NCBI GenBank assembly: GCA_030431715.1
Contig: JAUIIO010000027.1
Coordinates: 1-53,694, forward strand
DNA: 53,694 nt
Source: a bacterium
GTDB lineage: Bacteria; Bdellovibrionota_C; UBA2361; RFPC01
Direction: 5' to 3'
Each line of letters opens with the position of its first letter. Positions within the stretch are counted from its first letter, which is position 1. The position numbers were made by a program, and so were the translations under genes. A model generated the notes under the pieces. The model was not told the DNA's origin and did no database searches. It worked only from the letters and a program-made list of their open reading frames with translations. Shown here one piece after another: positions 35,808-43,181 of the stretch.

Positions 35808-36392
35808 ATGAACCAGCATCAGTCGCCAGCTTCCAATGATAATAATAGAGGAATTGAAGTCCAAGAATTTGTTGACTCTGTTAATGCTTTAGAGGGCGCC
35901 GTGCATGCTTACTTTTCTGCACTAAATATAAATTATCAAGGCACACATAGTTCAATGTTCGGTTATGGCCCTGAAGATAGTGCTGGTATTGAAGAAAGAC
36001 AGGCAGAGATCAGATTTGAAGGGAGTCTTCCCGATAGTGAAGATCGGATTGAAATACTAGAAGCCCGTTGCATCGGAGAAGAAGAATCTTTCGCACTAGA
36101 TGTCACAGTTTATTTTGATGAAAGTACTGAGAATGCTCTCGATTTGTTTGTGGTTCGACCTTCCTTAGATAACGATTATGTCAGAGGCGGCTCTGAGAAA
36201 GCCTTTATATGCCAACGCACTAACACGACAGCAACCGATATAACTGGACCTGAAGTTGGGTTCTCAAACGACACGTCAGAAACGAGACGCGCAATTCAGC
36301 TCTTCAAACAATACGCGACAACCATCAACGCAACTACTGAGAAAGAATTACAAGAGATGCTTGAAAGACGTAGCGGTAAGCTTACAGAGTGA
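35808..36392 (+). CDS. Orphan soluble protein, unknown
   Basis: 194 residues. The start is supported by AAAGGA about 8 nt upstream of ATG. Disordered first 16 residues (MNQHQSPASNDNNRG), then helix-strand alternation: VQEFVDSVNALEGAVHAYFSALNI, followed by beta-rich acidic segments (AEIRFEGSLPDSEDRIEILEARC, ALDVTVYFDESTENALDLFVV) and a helical end (LFKQYATTINATTEKELQEMLERR). Strongly acidic overall. No family recognised. It sits between a repeat A copy and a truncated B element, one gene per inter-repeat interval as elsewhere in this block. Confidence 0.6.
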   Translation: MNQHQSPASNDNNRGIEVQEFVDSVNALEGAVHAYFSALNINYQGTHSSMFGYGPEDSAGIEERQAEIRFEGSLPDSEDRIEILEARCIGEEESFALDVTVYFDESTENALDLFVVRPSLDNDYVRGGSEKAFICQRTNTTATDITGPEVGFSNDTSETRRAIQLFKQYATTINATTEKELQEMLERRSGKLTE

Positions 36393-36412
36393 ATCAATAA
36401 AGTCTCATTAAA

Positions 36413-36560
36413 CCAAGAAACAATTTTTCACCACCACCTGTGAAATAGGGCGTTTCTCGAATCCTAGTCGGAGACGTAGAGATCTATTTAGTGTTTGGTT
36501 TTAAGAAAAGAAGTTGGCACCTTATGGCTGGCACCTTATGGCTGCAGCACCTTTTGGCTG
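36413..36560 (+). repeat. Element B, core-only copy with tandem tail
   Basis: The 135-bp core from TCTCATTAAACCAAGAAAC to GTGTTTGG, without head A. It is followed by three near-tandem units of about 15 bp (GGCACCTTATGGCTG, GCACCTTATGGCTG, GCACCTTTTGGCTG). It occupies about half of the 312-bp gap before the helical-repeat gene; nothing coding is seen in the rest. Confidence 0.8.
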
Positions 36561-36704
36561 AGCAAGTGTAAAGGCGTTAGATTGCTTGATAATATGGCGC
36601 TTTCATAGATGTGATTAGGATTTACGCATCTGATATTCTTAGGGGATGGATGCCAATAGACCGCAGGACTAGATTCGAGCTCGTAATAGATAGTAAAAGG
36701 CTCT

Positions 36705-38756
36705 ATGCCATCACCAACATCTCATCAGCAGCGACCGGAAGACTTTGATCCATATAAGAATATGGAAGAGCATCTTATGATCTCTGAAGCGAGGCACCGG
36801 GCTCTTATACAAAATGGAGAGTTCGCTCAAGCGGTCCAAGGTGCGAGTAACGACCTTGATGTGATTGCACAGCTCGTACCGAGATCTGAGCAAGAAACGT
36901 TTCTGAAAACAAACTATGAAATGGCAATCCAGCAGAGGCTTGGTGTGGCGCAGTATCTCCTTGACGATCGAAACACTGCGTATCATACCCTTCAATCTGT
37001 ACTTGATGCCGCCTGCAAAGATCCACGTCTCGCAAGGGGAGTCTCGGATAATACGGTTCGTTTCTACGCCTACGCAATTATATCACTTGGTGAATCAGAC
37101 TTTTCCTCATTGCAGGGCCTTCGAAAGGCTCTCAAAGAGAGTGATTCTTCTTCTTTTGAGCAGTTGAAGGAGCGGGATGAAAGCAGATTGCAAGAACTTC
37201 ATCGTGAGTTAGATTTCAGTGAAGGACTCTTGCTTTCGATGCGAGGAAAGTTACTAGAGGGCGTTCCACTTATAGAAGGATTCCTTGATAAGAGTGTTGA
37301 TTCGAAGCGCCCTCTTGGAGATACCGAATTTTCTATAGTTGAAAGAGCCGCCTACAGATTAGCGGAGCATAATGAACACGAACATGCGTACGGGATTGCT
37401 TGTAAGCTTTCTCAAAGCATTCGAGAGCCGAATCGCGATCTCTCTGAAAGCTGCTACTTTCGTGCAGAGATACTTGCCGCTGAGCTGGCGCTTTCTATTG
37501 ATAGGCCACAGGAGGCTCTTGCGTTTGCTACTGTAGCAGAAAACGTTGTGCACCTTGCTCAATCGGAGGATCCTCTTGCGGTGCTCCGCGTTCATTTCGT
37601 TTTTGCAGGTGGGTACGATCTCCTTGGTCAAGATGTCGATTGTCATGCCGTAAGGGCGCAGATCGGTGCACTCTTTGACGAGCTTGATGTTGAGCAGCTC
37701 TTATCAAAAGATCAGGAAACATTTCTTCATCTTATCTCTCTTCTCTCTAGGTATGAGCAAAAAGAGCGACTCCTCTATCTCTGTCACCAGGTTGATAGAA
37801 TTCCGGAGTGTGATGTTGAGGCCAAAATTTTTCTCTATGCGAGGTATTGCAGTTATTTAAGGGAGCAAGGGGCTGAACCACACGAGATAGCACTTGCTGC
37901 GAAGTGTCTTGATTCTCTACCGATCGATACTCTTGATTGGGAGAGATGTGCCGCATGCCACTTGGAGATAGCGCTCTGTTTTTCATGTGCCGAGGACCGT
38001 TGGGCTGAAGTTGAAAAGCATTGTTTGTTGCTAGATGAAGCGCTCTCAAAGAGTGCTTCTCTTGGCGTTGAGGTCAATTCGAACATAGCCGCGCGTGGAA
38101 AAAAGCTCTATTTTGAGGCGATGTGCGAACTTGATTCGCCAGCAAAAGCGATAGCGTTCGGCCAAGCGCTTCTCAAAGAGCAACCAGAAGAGAAGATCTC
38201 GATCTGCGGAAAGCTTGCTGAGGTATATTATAAAATGGAGGATCCGAGACGTGCGAGACAATACTTAGAAGCCTCCATTGAGGAAGGTTCTCAAGATGTT
38301 GAAGAGAATGCGGGACAACTTATTGACGATCTGATGCTTTCCTGCCTTTATTTTTTAGAAGAGGCAGGGAGTTGCTGGGAGCCAGATATTGATGAATATT
38401 TCGAAAGGCAACATGGAAGGGCGTTAGCGTTAGCGCGACAATTTCCAGGTTTAGAGAATATCTCGCTCATCGGTACGCTGACTGTTGCAGCCCAACAATG
38501 GCAAAGACTTTTCAGCACACGTGGGAGTGTCGGAGAGAGTCGCGAACATTTGCTTCAAGCCCGTGAGTATGCTCTCGAGGCACATAAGATGATCTCTGAG
38601 GGGCTTTTCTCTGATCATGATTGTCGGCTCTTATTGTTCGGAGCTCTTCTCGGATTATCGGAAATTGAGCCTGATCTCTTTGATCCAGAAGAGGTGGAAG
38701 AATATCGGCGTGTTCGCGACATGCTTCAGGAGCTTAAAACAGATCCTGATCTTTGA
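36705..38756 (+). CDS. Large helical-repeat (TPR-like) protein
   Basis: 683 residues from ATG 36705 with AAAAGG 6-7 nt upstream. Disordered start (MPSPTSHQQRPEDFDPY), then helix pairs of about 34-40 residues throughout, with the small-residue and Ala/Tyr patterning of TPR or SEL1-like solenoids (for example ALAFATVAENVVHLAQ, AIAFGQALLKEQPEEKISICGKLAEVYYKMEDPRRARQYLE). No catalytic motif, signal peptide or membrane segment. Such solenoids are scaffolds or sensors. It resembles in style the TPR tail of the STAND protein but carries no NTPase. It is followed by the ATP sulfurylase remnant on the opposite strand. Confidence 0.7.
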   Translation: MPSPTSHQQRPEDFDPYKNMEEHLMISEARHRALIQNGEFAQAVQGASNDLDVIAQLVPRSEQETFLKTNYEMAIQQRLGVAQYLLDDRNTAYHTLQSVLDAACKDPRLARGVSDNTVRFYAYAIISLGESDFSSLQGLRKALKESDSSSFEQLKERDESRLQELHRELDFSEGLLLSMRGKLLEGVPLIEGFLDKSVDSKRPLGDTEFSIVERAAYRLAEHNEHEHAYGIACKLSQSIREPNRDLSESCYFRAEILAAELALSIDRPQEALAFATVAENVVHLAQSEDPLAVLRVHFVFAGGYDLLGQDVDCHAVRAQIGALFDELDVEQLLSKDQETFLHLISLLSRYEQKERLLYLCHQVDRIPECDVEAKIFLYARYCSYLREQGAEPHEIALAAKCLDSLPIDTLDWERCAACHLEIALCFSCAEDRWAEVEKHCLLLDEALSKSASLGVEVNSNIAARGKKLYFEAMCELDSPAKAIAFGQALLKEQPEEKISICGKLAEVYYKMEDPRRARQYLEASIEEGSQDVEENAGQLIDDLMLSCLYFLEEAGSCWEPDIDEYFERQHGRALALARQFPGLENISLIGTLTVAAQQWQRLFSTRGSVGESREHLLQAREYALEAHKMISEGLFSDHDCRLLLFGALLGLSEIEPDLFDPEEVEEYRRVRDMLQELKTDPDL

Positions 38757-38773
38757 GATGAATTCAATATCTA

Positions 38774-39106
38774 TTATTCTTCGACAAAGAGTTCTCCGTT
38801 CTCACCCAATTGTATGAGAACATCAGCGATCTCTGGACGCATAAAGTTTTCAGGGGGGTGTTTCCCCGCTTTGAGAAGTTCGCGGAGTTGCGTCCCAGAA
38901 ACTTGAATCTGGTTTGCTTCAGTATGTCGATCTTTCTGTGTTGCTCCGTTCTCTCTGAGATAAATAGGGCCTTTAAGTGTAAGAATATCTATGCCGAGAT
39001 CGGTGAAGCTTTGAGCAAGCTCTTGTGCCTCGTACTTTCCATAAAAACCACCTACTCCTGCATGGTCTCGACCAACAATGAAGTGGGTGCAACCGTGGTT
39101 TTTTAA
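38774..39106 (-). pseudogene. sat: C-terminal remnant of sulfate adenylyltransferase (ATP sulfurylase)
   Basis: Minus-strand translation ending at the TAA of 38774-38776 gives about 110 residues unmistakably from the C-terminal part of Sat. They begin LKNHGCTHFIVGRDHAGVGG, with the catalytic GRDHA loop; then KYEAQELAQSF, KGPIYLREN, VSGTQLRELLKAGKHPP and ENFMRPEIADVL. The N-terminal 260 or so residues, including the HxxH nucleotide motif, are absent: homology stops at about 39103-39106, where repeat A (39114) begins, and the frame then runs into a stop with no start codon. ATP sulfurylase activates sulfate to APS; this fragment cannot. The break at the repeat implies deletion or recombination at the repeat. 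Confidence 0.9.
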
Positions 39107-39113
39107 CTTTAAA

Positions 39114-39276
39114 GGTACGGGGCTACTTTTTAATCATTAAAAAAGGTCTCATTAACCAAGAAATAATTTTTCACCGCCCCTGTGAAAGAGCGCGCTTTTC
39201 GAATCCTAGTCGGAGATGTAGAGATCTATTTAGTGTTTGGTTTTTAGAAAAGAAGGTGGCACCTTTTGGCTGGGGG
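39114..39276 (+). repeat. Element B, head plus core copy at the sat breakpoint
   Basis: Head GGTACGGGGCTACTTTTTAA joined almost directly to the 135-bp core (TCTCATTAACCAAGAAATAA from 39147), lacking the 165-bp middle of the full copies, and ending GGTGGCACCTTTTGGCTGGG. Its left edge is within 10 bp of where sat homology ends. Confidence 0.85.
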
Positions 39277-39300
39277 TACAGCATTACTTTCTACACCTAA

Positions 39301-39360
39301 TGCACCATACGCGTGACGCGCCGTCCGAGTCAGTAAGCGGTCATGAGGCTACATGTTTCT
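39301..39360 (+). repeat. 60-bp direct repeat D1, left copy flanking the GHKL ATPase
   Basis: Starts TGCACCATACGCGTGACGCG and ends GGCTACATGTTTCT. The matching copy is at 40999-41058, same orientation, with about four differences by eye. It contains ACGCGTGACGCG. The remaining 175 bp before the ATPase gene holds nothing recognisable. Confidence 0.85.
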
Positions 39361-39534
39361 TTATTTATGAATAGGAAGCTGGAACCTTGGTCTGGGGAGC
39401 TTGGGTTGGGGGCCGCGAACGCATAGTGGTAAAAGTATCCAATATCATAGTAAACTGACGTCCTCCGCTGCTATTTCTTGATTAGCCAGCATATCAACTG
39501 TAGACTTTTTGTTCTTAACGAATGTCTTTCTACT

Positions 39535-40941
39535 ATGTCTACAGCACCACAGATACCCCTCACAGCCCCGCTGGCAAAAGTACTCAGGCTTCACGGGGAG
39601 CCCTTTGCCGATCTTTTGCAAAATACTGAATTTGCACCGGGTGAACCAGTTCACGGATTCGCAGTGGATTTAGAGGTACCTGAGAATGTAAGGGATATGG
39701 TCGATCATATCATTCAGCTGGGGGATATATATAACCCGCTAGCGAGTTTCGAAGAGAGAGAGAGTCAGATCGATGCAATTGAGGTGGGATTTAAGTCAAT
39801 CATTCGTGATGGGGCAATGCAATTTGATGACGAGACTTTTGCAATCTTCGATCGCCATTTTGCGATTGAAGTATTAAGCACTCTTTCAAGCGCCATGAAA
39901 CGACTTCCTGATTTTGATGCTGTTATGGCTTCTGCTGATCCTGCTGCGGTGTTAAGTGAGTATTCCGAATCTATCCAGTGGCAGCTTCATGTTTGCGGGT
40001 TCTTGCAGAGATTTTCCTCTCACGCCGAAGATAGGGGAGAGGTCGGAAAAATCATGGCCGAGAATTTTTTTCATGATGCCTTCGGATACTACTGTGATCT
40101 GAGGGATACTCCCGGATACTTTGCGCGCAATATAGATCGCCTAAATAGTGTGGATGAAACCCGGGCTCTGAAGTTCAGGTTAGAAGAAGGGAGAGCTTTC
40201 GTTACGCGTATTCTAGATGGAAATCTGGCTATAGCCAGAGATAAATTTGAAGCGGTGCCATTTGATCTGGCAGAGGAGATTTCCCCGGCGGTGCTGGCAA
40301 TTGCAGCAAGATTTGGCCTCGCTCTTAAGCAAAATGGTGTGGAGGTATATGAAGGAAGTAACGCAACTATCACCTGGACTCATGATCATGCCGGGAAGTG
40401 CTATGGGAACGCGGCGAGTATGGCTCTTGTCGTTTATAACCTGATCAAAAACCCGGTTAAGGGCGCGCGTATGAGCTGTAATCCGCTACCAGATGTGAAA
40501 ATATCTACCGGATATTCTTCTGACGGGAGATGTACTTCTATCTTGATACGTGATGAAGGACTGGGGTTTTCTCTCGATGAATTGCGAAAGAAATTTACCG
40601 GGGCAGCGCTTGAGAAGCTTAATTCTGGCCAACCACTTTCATTTATTGAGGAGTGCCTCGTGGATGAAGCAATGCAGGAACATATCCCGTTTAAGGCGTA
40701 CGCCGATCTCGTTTGTAATCGAGGCGCATCAACAGGAAGTGGAACTGGCATCGGACTACATCTCGCCAGAAGTATCATTGAAGAAGGACATCAGGGCGCC
40801 ATAAGACTTTACAACCATCCAGAATCAGGCGCTGCCGTACAAATCTTGCTGCCACTTGCAGATAATTCCGTGGACAAGGAATCAAGAAAGCAGATTACTA
40901 GAGATAGTCTCCAGCATCAGTTGGAATACGGGATGCGGTGA
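39535..40941 (+). CDS. Cytosolic GHKL (histidine-kinase-like) ATPase protein
   Basis: 468 residues from ATG 39535 (MSTAPQIPLTAPLAKVL). An upstream TTG at 39478 is in frame but adds a sequence unlike the neighbouring orphan starts. Residues 1-270 are helical. A GHKL ATP-binding domain occupies about 275-445: N-box ALVVYNLIKNPVKGA (Asn302, Asn306), G1 box RDEGLGFS (Asp340), and G2 box GSGTGIGLHLARSIIEEG (401-418), ending with the typical AAVQILLPL strand. There is no transmembrane sensor and no clear phospho-acceptor H-box, although helices before the N-box could dimerise, and no receiver partner is nearby. It may be a soluble sensor kinase or a GHKL ATPase of another kind. It is flanked by 60-bp direct repeats. 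Confidence 0.8.
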   Translation: MSTAPQIPLTAPLAKVLRLHGEPFADLLQNTEFAPGEPVHGFAVDLEVPENVRDMVDHIIQLGDIYNPLASFEERESQIDAIEVGFKSIIRDGAMQFDDETFAIFDRHFAIEVLSTLSSAMKRLPDFDAVMASADPAAVLSEYSESIQWQLHVCGFLQRFSSHAEDRGEVGKIMAENFFHDAFGYYCDLRDTPGYFARNIDRLNSVDETRALKFRLEEGRAFVTRILDGNLAIARDKFEAVPFDLAEEISPAVLAIAARFGLALKQNGVEVYEGSNATITWTHDHAGKCYGNAASMALVVYNLIKNPVKGARMSCNPLPDVKISTGYSSDGRCTSILIRDEGLGFSLDELRKKFTGAALEKLNSGQPLSFIEECLVDEAMQEHIPFKAYADLVCNRGASTGSGTGIGLHLARSIIEEGHQGAIRLYNHPESGAAVQILLPLADNSVDKESRKQITRDSLQHQLEYGMR

Positions 40942-40998
40942 GAGCAGATCTATCTACCGTCCCGGTATGAGAAGAAGAGATCAACAAGTTAGGTGCAA

Positions 40999-41058
40999 TG
41001 CACCATACGCGTGACGCGCTGTCCGAGTAAGTAAGCGGCCATGAGGCTACATGTTTCT
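40999..41058 (+). repeat. 60-bp direct repeat D1, right copy
   Basis: Partner of 39301-39360, beginning at a TGCACCATACGCGTGACGCG-like start and ending GGCTACATGTTTCT. It is followed after 12 bp by a full element B. Confidence 0.85.
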
Positions 41059-41070
41059 GAAGATCTTTGA

Positions 41071-41424
41071 GGTACGGGGCTACCTTTCGACCAGCTGTAT
41101 AGCCCTAAAATATATCAAATATCACGCAACTTATTAGAGGTCCAATCGATATAGTGGAATAAGATACAAGATACTTTTCTGGCTGGTTTAGAGACCTGAG
41201 ACGGACCTGATTGCAAGCTGTCACAAAACAGCGCCTGACGTATGCTCAGAACAAAAAATCTCATTAAGCCAAGAAACAGTTTTTCACCGCCACTTGTGAA
41301 ATAGGGCGCTTTTCGAATCCTAGTCGGAGACGTAGAGATCTATTTAGTGTTTGGTTTTTTGGAAAAGAAGGTGGTACCTTTTGACTGGGGCACCTTTTGG
41401 CTGGGATTACTGGCTGGGATTACC
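41071..41424 (+). repeat. Long intergenic element B, full copy 2, with tandem tail
   Basis: Head GGTACGGGGCTACCTTTCGA, middle, and 135-bp core (from 41259), nearly identical to 34210-34530. It ends in stacked tail units (GGTACCTTTTGACTGGGG, CACCTTTTGGCTGGGATTAC, TGGCTGGGATTACC). The 618-bp gap 40942-41559 consists of D1, this element and about 135 bp of AT-rich DNA before the HEPN gene. Confidence 0.85.
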
Positions 41425-41559
41425 GAATGTACGATCCTAATGATGGATTTGCTGGTTACAAGAATCATTTTATTATGGTGCAAGTGAAAGATTACGAGTG
41501 AAATATTAAATTAGTTTTAACGATCCTAGCGGAGATAAGTGCGGAACATACCTATCTAA

Positions 41560-42993
41560 ATGAGGCATATATCTAAACATTTCATTAGTGAGACTAAAGC
41601 AAGAGGTGCTCTATACTTAGGTGAAGATCAGAGTCCAGAGTTGTTTGTAGATATTACATATTCTAACGGATTTCCTCATCCTATAAAGGCGATATTTAGA
41701 GGAACCAAAAGTGATGCGGCTAAGTTGACAAGGTTCATGAAGCCATCAGTGATGTTTCGAGCTGAAATTAATAGACAGACATATATATCAAATAAGGTTG
41801 TCATAAGAAGCATTAAGACGACAGGATGGGGTGATAGGAATTTAGATGAGTTATATCACGATTATATTTGCTGGCTGGATCTCTATGAGCTTAAGGTGAT
41901 ATCTGATATTAAATCAGAATCCCTTGAATCATCCTTTCTATTGTGTGGAGATCGGAGATTTATCCTAGCAAATAAAATGCTTACCTTTAATTTTAATGGC
42001 GATAGCAATGTCACTTCTAATTCAATGAACTTTAATTTTGATTCCATTTTGCCCGCGCAAGTAAAAATAGAAGAGCATTTTCTATCGCATCAACAAAGCA
42101 AACCAAGTACTACGTTGATTGCTACGGGTGTTTGCAGTTTGGATTTTATTTATAAGGAAGATTCTCACCTTATACCGGAGCAACATTCTAACCGCGCCAG
42201 AGAAGTCGCTGATGATTTTTGCTTATTATGTTCATTTCTCTCATCTTCTAAGGTAGATTGGTTCATAAATCATACGCTTCATAAAAATAAGAGGGAAATG
42301 TCCATAAAATATATGGAAGAGGATATAGAGCCAAACCCCGAAGAAACAATATTCCCGCATATAAGAGATGAACACTATAATTTCCTCAAATTCGCGAGAA
42401 CTAGCGAAATATGTGATTTCTTCAGCAGAGGTGTAATATTACTAAGAAGTCATGCTACTGAGGACTTTGATATCAGATTGCCGCTTAGGTATTATGTGTT
42501 AGCGTGTGAGCAGATTGTCCCTACATTAAGTTTTTCTCTCTTATTTCTTGCACTAGAGAAGATAAAAGATTTGTACTGCAAAAACCAGAATAGGGAAAGC
42601 ATCTTAAGTAAGGACAAGTTCAAAAAACTTTCTAAGTGTTTAAAGGATGCGATCGATAATATCGACGATTTAAATGAAGCAGAAAGAAATCAAATTAAGA
42701 TGAAGCTTGCTGAGTTAAATCGTGACTCAATAAAGTCAATATTACAGGAGCTATTTAATAATTTTATGATAGATTGCGCAGATCTATACCCTGCAGGCGC
42801 AGATGATCCATATTATTTCTTAAAAACCAGAAATTTGCTCTTTCACTCGTCAGCCATACTATGCCCTCACATGATGTATAGAGAAGCAGAGCGTTTGAAG
42901 ATCCTTATGCAGAGACTGCTACTCAGAATTTTAGAAGCCGAAAGAAGGAGATTGAATCAATACGAGATGGATTTACTACATAGAGAAATTTAG
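41560..42993 (+). CDS. HEPN-domain protein (RNxxxH), abortive-infection candidate
   Basis: 477 residues. The N-terminal 200 residues are beta-rich (ALYLGEDQSPELFVDITYSNG ... VVIRSIKTTGW) and the rest is helical. The C-terminal helical bundle holds the HEPN signature Arg424-Asn-Leu-Leu-Phe-His429 (KTRNLLFHSS), the RNxxxH form of Rx4-6H seen in metal-independent HEPN ribonucleases. The overall plan, a beta-rich sensor-like N-terminus plus C-terminal HEPN, matches ApeA-type and other single-protein anti-phage RNases; specific family membership is not verified. The gene is markedly more AT-rich than its neighbours, isolated between repeats, and convergent with the nuclease-STAND gene, all consistent with an acquired defence module. 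Confidence 0.7.
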   Translation: MRHISKHFISETKARGALYLGEDQSPELFVDITYSNGFPHPIKAIFRGTKSDAAKLTRFMKPSVMFRAEINRQTYISNKVVIRSIKTTGWGDRNLDELYHDYICWLDLYELKVISDIKSESLESSFLLCGDRRFILANKMLTFNFNGDSNVTSNSMNFNFDSILPAQVKIEEHFLSHQQSKPSTTLIATGVCSLDFIYKEDSHLIPEQHSNRAREVADDFCLLCSFLSSSKVDWFINHTLHKNKREMSIKYMEEDIEPNPEETIFPHIRDEHYNFLKFARTSEICDFFSRGVILLRSHATEDFDIRLPLRYYVLACEQIVPTLSFSLLFLALEKIKDLYCKNQNRESILSKDKFKKLSKCLKDAIDNIDDLNEAERNQIKMKLAELNRDSIKSILQELFNNFMIDCADLYPAGADDPYYFLKTRNLLFHSSAILCPHMMYREAERLKILMQRLLLRILEAERRRLNQYEMDLLHREI

Positions 42994-43025
42994 CCTCAGC
43001 TGCACATCTTAGTTTAAGCTTCAAA

Positions 43026-43075
43026 GGTACGGGGCTACTTTTTGACCAAAGTAGGTGGTACCTTTTGGCTGGGTA
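43026..43075 (+). repeat. Minimal head-plus-tail element between the HEPN and STAND genes
   Basis: Head GGTACGGGGCTACTTTTTGA directly joined to the tail unit AGTAGGTGGTACCTTTTGGC plus TGGG, lacking the B core. It sits in the 188-bp convergent gap and ends about 105 bp before the STAND stop codon. Confidence 0.75.
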
Positions 43076-43181
43076 CCTGTGCCTATTGGCTCGGTGGAAA
43101 AGCGGTTCATTCTCACCAAACTTGTGGCCAAAAGCGTCAGAGGTGGATTAAAAGAATCCAACCACTATTTCCATTCAAGAC

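Noticed and set aside
38810..39106. 98-codon plus-strand frame.
   Set aside because: Antisense of the ATP sulfurylase remnant, which explains the region completely.
39114..41424. Insertion sequence encoding a transposase.
   Set aside because: No transposase-like frame or terminal inverted repeats of IS type in any B copy; the only gene between copies is the GHKL ATPase.
34210..43075. Integron-like arrangement: single orphan genes separated by similar repeats.
   Set aside because: Inspected for attC features (GTTRRRY and RYYYAAC core sites with imperfect dyad). None occur consistently at the repeat ends, and no integrase is present.
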